Shown piece by piece: positions 1-5,707 of a stretch of DNA of 8,205 nucleotides (its first letter is position 1; each line of letters starts with the position of its first letter). The position numbers and the translations under genes are program-made. Origin of the DNA: an uncultured Chloroflexota bacterium (GTDB lineage: Bacteria; Chloroflexota; Dehalococcoidia; UBA3495). Under the pieces are notes generated by a model. That model was not told the DNA's origin and made no database searches. It was given only the letters and a program-made list of their open reading frames with translations. The stretch covers positions 1 to 8,205 of the forward strand of contig CAJWBT010000093.1 of assembly GCA_913020235.1 (NCBI GenBank), in the 5' to 3' direction.

Positions 1-320
1 GTATCCGCGACCCCAAACTGCGGCCCCTGATGAACCGGATCACCGTCAGCGAGAATCCCGAATTCACCAGGGCTCATCCCGAGGCCCTGATGTCGGAAAT
101 TGAGGTGACTACCAGATCAGGGGAACGGTTCGTGGAGCGGTCCACCTACCCCAGGGGCCACTGCCGCAACCCCATGACGGACCAGGAGGTGGAGGCCAAA
201 TTCCTGGGTTTGTGCCAGGAAGTGCTGACGCCCAAGAAGTCCAAAGCAGCCCTGGAGACCCTATGGCGGCTGGAGGAGATACCGGACATCGGGCAAGTCA
301 TCGACCTATTTCAGCTATAG
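1..320 (+). CDS. MmgE/PrpD family protein, C-terminal fragment (5' end outside window)
   Basis: The open frame enters at the left edge (first full codon at base 3) and ends at TAG 318-320, giving about 105 C-terminal residues. The visible part resembles the C-terminal domain of MmgE/PrpD proteins: a start like IRDPKLRPLMNRI, then a beta-strand segment (EIEVTTRSGERF), the YPRGHCRNPMTDQEVEAKF stretch that is the most recognisable signature of this domain, and a closing helix with LWRLEEI. Family members (about 450 residues) include 2-methylcitrate dehydratase PrpD, cis-aconitate decarboxylase and iminodisuccinate epimerase, so the family alone does not fix the substrate. The catalytic N-terminal domain lies outside the window. 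The next gene follows on the same strand after 75 nt, so co-transcription is possible. The family call is fairly secure and the specific reaction is unknown. Confidence 0.85.
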   Translation, partial: IRDPKLRPLMNRITVSENPEFTRAHPEALMSEIEVTTRSGERFVERSTYPRGHCRNPMTDQEVEAKFLGLCQEVLTPKKSKAALETLWRLEEIPDIGQVIDLFQL

Positions 321-385
321 ATTGCTATGGGTATCCCGGACGGAGAGCCGGGGAAACACATTTTGTGACCGCTCGCCGGCGCCGT

Positions 386-390
386 GGAGG
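386..390 (+). promoter_or_regulatory. Ribosome binding site fixing the start of the FAD oxidoreductase
   Basis: GGAGG lies 5 nt upstream of ATG 396. A GTG at 384 is in frame but lies on the Shine-Dalgarno itself and has no comparable site upstream, so ATG 396 is the better start. Confidence 0.7.
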
Positions 391-395
391 GCATT

Positions 396-1550
396 ATGGA
401 CACCCATCCTGATGTGGTCATCGTAGGGGGCGGCATCATCGGCTGCCTTGCCGCCTATTACCTGGGACAGCGCGGCCTCTCCGCCGTCATCATCGAAAGA
501 GACGGCATCGGCAGTCAGGCTTCGGGCAATGCGGCGGGGATTCTCACCCCCTACTCGGGAGCGGACACCCCCGCCCTCATGGCCTTCGCCGAGGAGAGTC
601 AACGGCTTCACCGGGAGCTGGCCCAGGCCCTGCCGGAGACGACGGGCATCGACTACCATTACGGTCTGGTCCCTTTCCTGCGGGTTGCACTGACCGAAGA
701 GGACGAAGGGGACCTGCGCCGCTGGTACGACGCCCGCAGCCGGGAAGGCCATGACCTGGCTTGGCTCTCCGGAGAGGAGGGCCGGCGCCTCTCGGATGGC
801 TGGCTTGCCCCGGAAGCGCGCGCTGTTGTGCCATCCCGGCTGGAGCCCCAGGTGGACCCCTACCGCCTCGTCCTGGCCGTCGCCGCTGCGGCCGAGGCGC
901 TGGGGAGCCGCATTCGATCTGGGGAGGTGGTGGGCATCAAGGGCGGGGAGGGCAAGGCCACCGGGGTTGTCCTGTCTGATGGCGCCACGGTGCAGGGGCA
1001 AGCGGTGCTGCTGGCCATGGGGCCGTGGACGAAGCTGGCGGGTCCTTGGGCCGGCCTCGATATTCCGGTGGAGCCGGTGCGGGGACAGATAGTAAAGCTA
1101 TCGCTGCCGGGGGCCCAGCCGGAATTCGCTCTGCTTCGCATCGAGGGCCGCGGCTACATCCTGCGCAAACCCTCCGGAGAGGTCCTCGGCGGCACCACCT
1201 GGGAGCGGGTGGGGTTTGACCGGCAGGCCACACCAGAGGGGCAAGCCTCCATCGTCAAGGGCACCTTGCGGCTTTCGCCTCGAGCCCGCGACGCCGTTGT
1301 CGAGGAGTCTCGGGCGTGCCTGCGTCCCTACTCCGCGGACGAGCACCCGATCATCGGCCTGGCACCGGGGTGGGAGAACCTGTACATCGCCGCCGGCCAC
1401 GGCCCGGAGGGCATCCTAATGGGCACCGCCACGGGGAAATACCTGGCCCAACTCATCGCCACCGGCCGGAGCGACTACGACCTCTCCCCCTTCTCTCCCG
1501 GCCGGTTTCTGCCCGGGCCCGGAGGCGGGCCGGCGGGGCGCGGCGGATAG
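396..1550 (+). CDS. FAD-dependent oxidoreductase, DAO / glycine-oxidase (ThiO)-like family
   Basis: A 385-residue protein of the usual length for single-domain DAO-family flavoenzymes, which oxidise C-N bonds of amino acids or amines (glycine oxidase ThiO, D-amino-acid dehydrogenase DadA, sarcosine oxidase, HcnC). The N-terminus has the FAD-binding Rossmann fold: VVIVGGGIIG (residues 7-16) followed by the ribose-binding acid in VIIER (Glu34). SGNAAGIL near residues 43-50 is the usual second FAD contact. The C-terminus has the paired family signature RPYSADEHPIIG (311-322) and AAGHGPEGI (333-341), which closes over the flavin. There is no signal peptide or membrane segment, so it should be cytoplasmic. 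The last 11 or so residues are a Gly/Pro/Arg-rich tail (GPGGGPAGRGG) outside the fold. No thiamine gene is visible nearby, so a ThiO role is not supported and the substrate is open. It may share a transcript with the upstream MmgE/PrpD gene. Confidence 0.88.
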   Translation: MDTHPDVVIVGGGIIGCLAAYYLGQRGLSAVIIERDGIGSQASGNAAGILTPYSGADTPALMAFAEESQRLHRELAQALPETTGIDYHYGLVPFLRVALTEEDEGDLRRWYDARSREGHDLAWLSGEEGRRLSDGWLAPEARAVVPSRLEPQVDPYRLVLAVAAAAEALGSRIRSGEVVGIKGGEGKATGVVLSDGATVQGQAVLLAMGPWTKLAGPWAGLDIPVEPVRGQIVKLSLPGAQPEFALLRIEGRGYILRKPSGEVLGGTTWERVGFDRQATPEGQASIVKGTLRLSPRARDAVVEESRACLRPYSADEHPIIGLAPGWENLYIAAGHGPEGILMGTATGKYLAQLIATGRSDYDLSPFSPGRFLPGPGGGPAGRGG

Positions 1551-1597
1551 GCTGCCGCCGAGGTCCAGACACGAAACCAGTCGCCCAGGTTTACGAC

Positions 1598-1701
1598 TTC
1601 GCATAGGGCCGATACCCCGCCCCTTCGTATGTGGTTGATGCCCTGCCCGTTCGCATGTGGCCGATGCCCTGCCCGTTCGCATATGGTCTGTAACCCGCCC
1701 G
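1598..1701. repeat. Tandem repeat, 26-nt period, four copies
   Basis: Units start at 1598, 1624, 1650 and 1676, each with TTCGCAT or TTCGTAT, giving an exact 26-nt period. The middle of each unit is close to GTGGCCGATGCCCTGCCCG, with the first and fourth copies more diverged. There are no spacers between copies, so it is not a CRISPR array. The last copy runs directly into the next repeat element. The function is unknown. Confidence 0.85.
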
Positions 1702-1766
1702 TCATCCCGGCGCAGGCCGGGATCCAGCCAACGCTTCTCTGGATTCCGGCCTGCGCCGGAAGGACG
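1700..1766. repeat. Inverted-repeat element (CGTCATCCCGGC-type palindromic repeat)
   Basis: The left arm (1700-1727, starting CGTCATCCCGGCGCAGGCC) and the right arm (1739-1766, starting CTGGATTCCGGCCTGCGCC) are reverse complements at 25 of 28 positions, with an 11-nt loop. Each arm also contains a small palindrome of its own (CCGGC..GCCGG type). Elements with this CGTCAT-CCGGC-GCCGG-ATCCAG layout are widespread dispersed intergenic repeats in many bacteria, often mis-annotated as short proteins. As a transcript it would form a very stable hairpin, but no T-run follows. Confidence 0.85.
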
Positions 1767-1875
1767 AGTGTGGAGGTTCCGGCTTGCGCCGGAGGGACGA
1801 GTGTGGAGGTTCTGGCTCGCGCCGGGAAGGCGAATGTGGATGCTGCGGCTGTCGCCGGAACGACGATCGCGGGGA
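1744..1875. repeat. Tandem repeat, 33-nt period, about four degenerate copies
   Basis: Units start at 1744, 1777, 1810 and 1843. The consensus begins TTCCGGCCTGCGCCGGA and ends GGACGAGTGTGGAGG. The first two copies are nearly identical, the third has several changes, and the fourth is degenerate but keeps the CGCCGGAA core. The first unit overlaps the right arm of the inverted-repeat element, so the array looks like an expansion of one end of that element. Because 33 is a multiple of three, all frames through it yield periodic peptides, which should not be called as genes. Confidence 0.82.
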
Positions 1876-1920
1876 GGAAACGTCGCACACTCTCGCCGAT
1901 GTAAAGCTATCTACAAGACG

Positions 1921-2060
1921 GTGCACTAGTGCACAGTCAACTTGGTTTTAACAGGATGTCATTCTGATCCAAGCGTAGAATCTCGTTGTTACGCTGAGAT
2001 TCTACGTCGCTCCGCTCCTCAGAATGACATCTAGCAATTTCAGGTTGACTTTAGTACTAG
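1921..2060. repeat. MITE-like nested palindromic element
   Basis: Three nested inverted repeats share one centre. The outer pair is AGTCAAC (1935-1941) with GTTGACT (2044-2050), with a further CTAGT/ACTAG match (1926-1930 / 2056-2060). The middle pair is GATGTCATTCTGA (1955-1967) with TCAGAATGACATC (2019-2031), 13 of 13. The inner pair is CGTAGAATCTC (1974-1984) with GAGATTCTACG (1996-2006), 11 of 11, around an 11-nt loop. The left edge is also a perfect 14-nt palindrome, GTGCACTAGTGCAC (1921-1934). The core resembles the TGTCATTCTGA...AGAATCTC dispersed repeats I associate with Chloroflexota genomes (recalled, not searched). It has no coding capacity, so if mobile it would need a transposase supplied elsewhere. 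Confidence 0.8.
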
Positions 2061-2078
2061 CGGCTTCGGGCTCCAAGA

Positions 2079-2118
2079 GATCACGGACTCGCCGGCGGGG
2101 AGTGGTCTCAACGTGATC
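2079..2118. repeat. Inverted repeat 3' of the OYE-type gene
   Basis: GATCACG (2079-2085) and CGTGATC (2112-2118) are perfect reverse complements. They enclose a second small stem (ACTC 2087-2090 / GAGT 2100-2103) around the self-complementary CGCCGGCG. It lies 24 nt past the stop codon of the minus-strand gene and could protect or end that transcript. No T-run follows on either strand, so a rho-independent terminator is not supported. Confidence 0.5.
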
Positions 2119-2141
2119 CGCGACTCCCGGCCCCGGGAAGG

Positions 2142-4109
2142 TCACACGGTACGTCCGACCTTGTGCCCTTCGTAAACGGCTGCCTCCACATCTCTGGGTT
2201 GTAGGCAGTCCCCTATGGCATACAGCTCACTGATCTTGCCCTCAAGACTCCGGTAGAGGCGGTCATCCGCCTGTCCCCCCGCGGCGAGCACCACGGTGTC
2301 CACGCCCTCGATCACCCGGACGGTAGAGGTGTCGGTGTATATCGTGTTGTACGTTTCCACCGTGCTCTCCGTGATCCTCCAAACCCCGGTAAAAGGCGAC
2401 ATCTTGACTCCCCTTCTCAGGAGTTCCTCGTAGAGGTCGCGCCACACCCCGGCCTGGACCCCCTGTCCCACGTAGGGCAGGCCGGTGACCACCTCCACGG
2501 CCTTACCCTGGATGGCCAAATGGTTGGCCACGTCACATGCCTGGCGTAGGCCCTGCGTATCTATCACCACCACCTTGTCACCGGTGGACGCCGTGCCCGC
2601 CAGTACGTCGCGGTCCGTCACCACGTTCCCGCCGTCGCCGCCCGCGATGGCGGGCCGGAAGGGTGCCGAGCCCGTGGCAACGATGACGGTGTCGGGATGC
2701 TCCGCCTCGACGATGCCGACGGTAGCCTCGACGCCCGTCCGAATCTCCACTTTGAGGCGGCGGAGCTGGCCCTCCAAGAACGAGATCATCTCGCCAAAGT
2801 TCTCCCGGTGGGGTGCGGCCATCGCCAGGTTGACCTGGCCGCCCAGGCCGGCCGATTTTTCGAAGATAGTCACGTTGTGGCCCCGCTCGGCGGCCACCCG
2901 CGCGGCCTCCATGCCCGCGGGTCCCGCTCCGACCACCACCACCCTCTTGCTGGCGGCGGGACGCGGCATCTCGGCCCACTTTCCTTCGCGGCCGGCCACC
3001 GGGTTGTAGATGCAGGTTATCGGGAGCCCCCGTTCCTGATGTCCCTTGCAGCTCTGGTTACAGGCTAGGCAGGTCCGAATCTCCTCCATCCGGTCTTCCC
3101 TGGCCTTGTTGGGAAGATGGGGGTCGGCGATCAGCTCTCGCGCCATCCCCACCAGGTCCATCCGCCCCTCGGTCAGGACCTGCTCGGCGAGGGCCGGGCT
3201 GTTGATGCGGCCCACCCCGATGACCGGTAAGGCGACCAGCTGCTTCAGCCGGTGGGACAGGTCCGCGAACTGGCCGGGCTGGAAGTAGTGGGACGGGATG
3301 ATGTGGGTCGCACTCTTCTTCTCGTAGTTGGTTCCGGCGGCGATGCTCACGTAGTCCAGCTTGCCGGTGCCGGCCAGCAGCGGCACGATTTGCATCAGGT
3401 CGTTGATGTCCAAACCGTAGGCCAGGTAGTCTTCGGTAAACCTTGCCCCAAGAATCAGGCCGTCGCCCAGCCGATGGCGCACTTCGTCGATGACCTCGTA
3501 GGCGAAGGTCATTCGCTGCTCTAGCGCGCCGCCGTACTTATCGGTCCTCTGGTTGCTTGCCTCGGACAGAAACTGGGGAATGAGGTTGCCGAAGGCGATG
3601 GACACCTCCACCCCGTCCATTCCCGCCTTTCTGGTCCGGCCGGCCGCTGCGCCGAAAGCTTCCACCAGGCCCGCCACCTCGTGGGTGGAAAGCTCGTGGG
3701 GCATCATTTGACCGAAGTCGACGCCGGGCGCCGGTATCGCCGAGGGAGCCACCGCCACGGTCTCTAGCACTCCGGTGGGGTTGGGCAATCTTCTACCCGC
3801 GTGGGTGAGCTGTACAAGAATTCGCGCCGGCTGCTCATGAACCGCGGCCGCGATTACTCGCATTATGGGGATGGCAGCGTCGTCGTGAAGGCCGATGGGC
3901 ACCGCGCTGGTGGGGTCTACGCCGGTCGCCTCCGTGATGATCATGCCCGCCCCGCCCCGCGCCTTCTCTCTGTAGTAGTGGAGGTGCCGCTCGGTGAAGA
4001 GTCCTCCGGCGTGGAAGGCCGTAGCGTGCCCCGTACAAACGATGCGGTTATTGAGGGTGTGCTTGCCGATCTGAATGGGGCTGAACAGATTGGGAAAACG
4101 AGTCACCAC
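2142..4109 (-). CDS. OYE/TMADH/2,4-dienoyl-CoA reductase-type flavin oxidoreductase
   Basis: A 655-residue protein with the full architecture of the FadH/trimethylamine-dehydrogenase group. An N-terminal FMN-binding TIM barrel (about 5-335) is followed by a four-cysteine [4Fe-4S] motif, C-x2-C-x3-C-x11-C (Cys347, 350, 354, 366). An FAD-type Rossmann domain follows, with VVVVGAGPAGMEAA (390-403), then a second nucleotide-binding domain (about 510-545) and the closing AIGDC motif (631-635). The barrel has LTHAGR (101-106) and the family stretch NQRTDKYGG (186-194). The catalytic segment is unusual: VEVSIAFGNLIPQF replaces the common VEVHSAHGYLxxQF. The second nucleotide motif reads VVVIDTQG rather than GxGxxG, as I recall for TMADH. 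The enzyme should be cytoplasmic and pass electrons between FMN, the FeS cluster and a nucleotide or other partner; its substrate cannot be named. The start is GTG 4109 (a second GTG follows at once); AGGAGGT lies 5 nt upstream and an in-frame TAG lies just before. It follows the CoA-transferase gene after 99 nt, probably in one operon. Confidence 0.92.
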   Translation of the reverse strand: MVTRFPNLFSPIQIGKHTLNNRIVCTGHATAFHAGGLFTERHLHYYREKARGGAGMIITEATGVDPTSAVPIGLHDDAAIPIMRVIAAAVHEQPARILVQLTHAGRRLPNPTGVLETVAVAPSAIPAPGVDFGQMMPHELSTHEVAGLVEAFGAAAGRTRKAGMDGVEVSIAFGNLIPQFLSEASNQRTDKYGGALEQRMTFAYEVIDEVRHRLGDGLILGARFTEDYLAYGLDINDLMQIVPLLAGTGKLDYVSIAAGTNYEKKSATHIIPSHYFQPGQFADLSHRLKQLVALPVIGVGRINSPALAEQVLTEGRMDLVGMARELIADPHLPNKAREDRMEEIRTCLACNQSCKGHQERGLPITCIYNPVAGREGKWAEMPRPAASKRVVVVGAGPAGMEAARVAAERGHNVTIFEKSAGLGGQVNLAMAAPHRENFGEMISFLEGQLRRLKVEIRTGVEATVGIVEAEHPDTVIVATGSAPFRPAIAGGDGGNVVTDRDVLAGTASTGDKVVVIDTQGLRQACDVANHLAIQGKAVEVVTGLPYVGQGVQAGVWRDLYEELLRRGVKMSPFTGVWRITESTVETYNTIYTDTSTVRVIEGVDTVVLAAGGQADDRLYRSLEGKISELYAIGDCLQPRDVEAAVYEGHKVGRTV

Positions 4110-4114
4110 GCACT

Positions 4115-4121
4115 ACCTCCT
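4115..4121 (-). promoter_or_regulatory. Ribosome binding site of the OYE-type gene
   Basis: On the minus strand AGGAGGT ends 5 nt before GTG 4109-4107 and 8 nt before the second GTG (4106-4104). Either GTG is possible, differing by one residue. No ATG is available near this site. Confidence 0.7.
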
Positions 4122-4208
4122 GAGGTCACGGGGATGCCGAGGGCCCCGACACCTGAACCCCCGGTATTGCTCCCCAGGCCGTTGGCCGCCGTCTGCCGGA
4201 CCGGATGG

Positions 4209-5408
4209 CTAGACGACGCCCTCCTCCCGAAGCTGTTCCAGCTTCTCCGAGCCGTAGCCCAACACCTCCGCCAAGATCTCATCCGTATGCTGCCCAAGGG
4301 TAGGAGGCGATTTCACTTCCACCGGCGAATCGGACAGCTTGATGGGGCAACCAGCGGTCAGGAAGGTCCCGCGGGTCGGGTAGTATGCTTCTACGATCAT
4401 CTCGCGTGCCCGAAGGTGGGGATCGGTAAGGAGGTCGCCGGTATCGTTCACCGGCCCGCAGGGAACACCGGCTCCGGCCAGGATGCGCGCCGCCACCAGC
4501 TTGTCACGTTGGGAGGTCCATTCCTCGATCAGCGAGGTGACCTCCGAGACATGCTCGCGCCGAGCCTCCGGGGAAGCGAACCTCGGGTCTCCCAGCGTAT
4601 CCTCCCGGCCCATAGCGCGTATCATTGCCTCCCACATCTGCTGATTCGCGGCGTGAACGAACACGTAGTCGCTGCGCCCCCCTCCGGTGGTCCTGAAGAT
4701 GCCGCTGGGCACGGCGGTGCCCGTCTGGTTGGCAGAGGCCGGGACCGGCCCTCCAATCTGTTGGTGCTCCCTGATGCGGGGGCGCAGCAGGTTGACCACC
4801 GCGTCCTGCATCGAGACCTCCACCCGCTGCCCCTGGCCGGTGGCTTGACGCTGGAGCAGCGCCGCCAGGATGCCTGCCACACAGTGCATACCTGTCCCCG
4901 AGTCTCCGATGGCCGCTCCGTTGAGCAAAGGCTCAGCCTCGGGTCTTCCGGTGACGCTCATGGCCCCGCCGGTGGCCTGGGCAATCGGCTCAAAGCACTT
5001 GTAGTCGGAATCGGGCCCGTAGGTGCCAAACCCCTTGACCGAGGCGTAGACCAGACGGGGGTTCAGCTCCCGCATCGCCTCATAGCCCACCCCCATGCGC
5101 TCCACCGTGCCGGGGCCGAAGTTCTCCATCATCACATCGGCGGTCTTGATCAGGGCCCAGAAAATCTCCTTGCCCTGCTCGGTCTTCAAGTTCAGGGTTA
5201 GACCGCGCTTGTTGGCGTTCATCGCCAGGAAGTTCAGGCTGTCGGTGTCCTCCCGGTCTTTGTTGTTGTACCGGTTGGCATCGCCTCTGCCCGGCTGCTC
5301 TATCTTGATGACATCCGCCCCCAACCACGCCAGAATCTGGGTGCACGACGGCCCCGCCTGAAAATGGGTGAGGTCCAACACCCTGGTTCCTGTCAAAGCC
5401 TGCGCCAT
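4209..5408 (-). CDS. Class III CoA-transferase, CaiB/BaiF family, close to formyl-CoA:oxalate CoA-transferase
   Basis: A 399-residue protein spanning the whole family III fold (interlocked dimer, cytoplasmic). The N-terminus GTRVLDLTHFQAGP (7-20) contains Gln17 and Ala18 at the same numbers as in Oxalobacter formyl-CoA transferase (FRC). ADVIKIE (31-37) and ENFGPG (95-100) are family motifs. Asp169 in GAAIGDSGTGMH matches the catalytic aspartate that forms the acyl anhydride, and VSMQDAVVNL (198-207) follows. A glycine-rich loop, TTGGGRSD, is present but shorter than the FRC GGGG loop. The protein is about 29 residues shorter than FRC (428), the difference lying just before this loop. From recalled FRC numbering, Trp48, Tyr59 and Tyr139 are replaced by Asn48, Asn59 and Phe139, so an oxalate/formyl-CoA role is doubtful; another carboxylic acid is likely. 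ATG 5408 is preceded by AAAGGAG (5425-5419) and by AGGA closer in. It is the first gene of a likely operon with the OYE-type reductase. Confidence 0.92.
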   Translation of the reverse strand: MAQALTGTRVLDLTHFQAGPSCTQILAWLGADVIKIEQPGRGDANRYNNKDREDTDSLNFLAMNANKRGLTLNLKTEQGKEIFWALIKTADVMMENFGPGTVERMGVGYEAMRELNPRLVYASVKGFGTYGPDSDYKCFEPIAQATGGAMSVTGRPEAEPLLNGAAIGDSGTGMHCVAGILAALLQRQATGQGQRVEVSMQDAVVNLLRPRIREHQQIGGPVPASANQTGTAVPSGIFRTTGGGRSDYVFVHAANQQMWEAMIRAMGREDTLGDPRFASPEARREHVSEVTSLIEEWTSQRDKLVAARILAGAGVPCGPVNDTGDLLTDPHLRAREMIVEAYYPTRGTFLTAGCPIKLSDSPVEVKSPPTLGQHTDEILAEVLGYGSEKLEQLREEGVV

Positions 5409-5522
5409 GGTCTTCCTGCTCCTTTCGCCGGGCCAAGAGCTGTGCCCGCCCGGCGAGGTGATTCACAGTGCGTGGACCGCCCGTCTGATTGCTCGTAGAA
5501 TACCGTTCCGAGTTGTCATGCC

Positions 5523-5540
5523 CCGGTGGGACACCACCGG
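5523..5540. repeat. Perfect short inverted repeat, possible operator or hairpin
   Basis: CCGGTGG (5523-5529) and CCACCGG (5534-5540) are exact reverse complements around GACA. It sits 115 nt upstream of the CoA-transferase start. It could be a regulator-binding site for the divergent pair or a hairpin in the leftward leader. No T-run flanks it. Confidence 0.45.
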
Positions 5541-5628
5541 CAGATGAAAACGCAGCATGCGTCCCCTCCCCCCCGGTCTTTGTACCACTTATGGTGTTGG
5601 GCTTCAAGGGGCCTGCTTCCGCTCCAGC

Positions 5629-5658
5629 TTGTCCTTCATCAAAGGGTAGCTATATAAT
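5629..5658 (+). promoter_or_regulatory. Candidate sigma70-type promoter for the ketopantoate-reductase-family gene
   Basis: A perfect TATAAT -10 hexamer (5653-5658) is preceded after 18 nt by TTGTCC (5629-5634; four of six match TTGACA). Transcription would begin near 5665, leaving a leader of about 43 nt before ATG 5708. This is one of the few AT-rich stretches in this intergenic region. Confidence 0.6.
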
Positions 5659-5695
5659 CCACGGCAGTTACGGAGATCAACAGGAAATGACATCA

Positions 5696-5701
5696 GGGAG
5701 G
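5696..5701 (+). promoter_or_regulatory. Ribosome binding site fixing the start at ATG 5708
   Basis: GGGAGG lies 6 nt before ATG 5708. A competing in-frame ATG at 5687 has only AGGA 1 nt away, too close for good initiation, and would put a basic SGRRR stretch ahead of the Rossmann strand. ATG 5708 is therefore preferred. Confidence 0.75.
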
Positions 5702-5707
5702 CGCAGG

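Larger units (their letters stand above)
1551..2141. other. Repeat-filled intergenic region between convergent genes
   Basis: No credible gene lies in these 591 nt. The region separates the 3' ends of the FAD oxidoreductase (+) and the OYE-type reductase (-). It holds four repeat structures in a row, listed separately (26-nt tandem array, inverted element, 33-nt tandem array, MITE-like palindrome), and a final inverted repeat at 2079-2118. Open frames crossing it translate into periodic peptides (PAQAGIQ, PACAG types), which are translations of the repeats. No hairpin followed by a clear T-run was seen for either flanking gene. Confidence 0.8.
5409..5707. other. Divergent intergenic region (CoA-transferase / ketopantoate-reductase-family gene)
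   Basis: These 299 nt separate two divergently transcribed genes and must contain promoters for both. A rightward promoter candidate (5629-5658) and a short perfect inverted repeat (5523-5540) are listed separately. No convincing leftward -10/-35 pair was found. The frame of the right-hand gene stays open back to 5489, but that stretch has no family similarity and no Shine-Dalgarno. Confidence 0.7.

Noticed and set aside
315..1001. Minus-strand open frame (228 codons) opposite the FAD oxidoreductase
   Set aside because: It is antisense to a well-supported flavoprotein gene, with no domain and no Shine-Dalgarno considered convincing.
1541..1560. Hairpin CGGCGG/CCGCCG at the end of the FAD oxidoreductase gene as a terminator
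   Set aside because: The six-base stem overlaps the stop codon and has no T-run after it.
1598..1875. CRISPR array
   Set aside because: The units are directly contiguous without unique spacers, they diverge from one another, and there are no cas genes.
1475..1888. Minus-strand frame giving PAQAGIQ / IPACAGMT peptides, and plus-strand frames at 1629-1929
   Set aside because: These are translations of the inverted and 33-nt tandem repeats, a well-known source of false short proteins.
3801..5201. Long plus-strand open frame (466 codons) across two minus-strand genes
   Set aside because: It lies antisense to the N-terminal part of the OYE-type gene and most of the CoA-transferase gene, both with clear family motifs. 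The translation has no recognisable domain, and long antisense frames are common in GC-rich DNA.
5489..5707. N-terminal extension of the ketopantoate-reductase-family gene by 73 codons
   Set aside because: The frame is open, but the family's Rossmann strand begins at ATG 5708, which has a good Shine-Dalgarno. A consensus promoter at 5629-5658 also lies inside the would-be extension.
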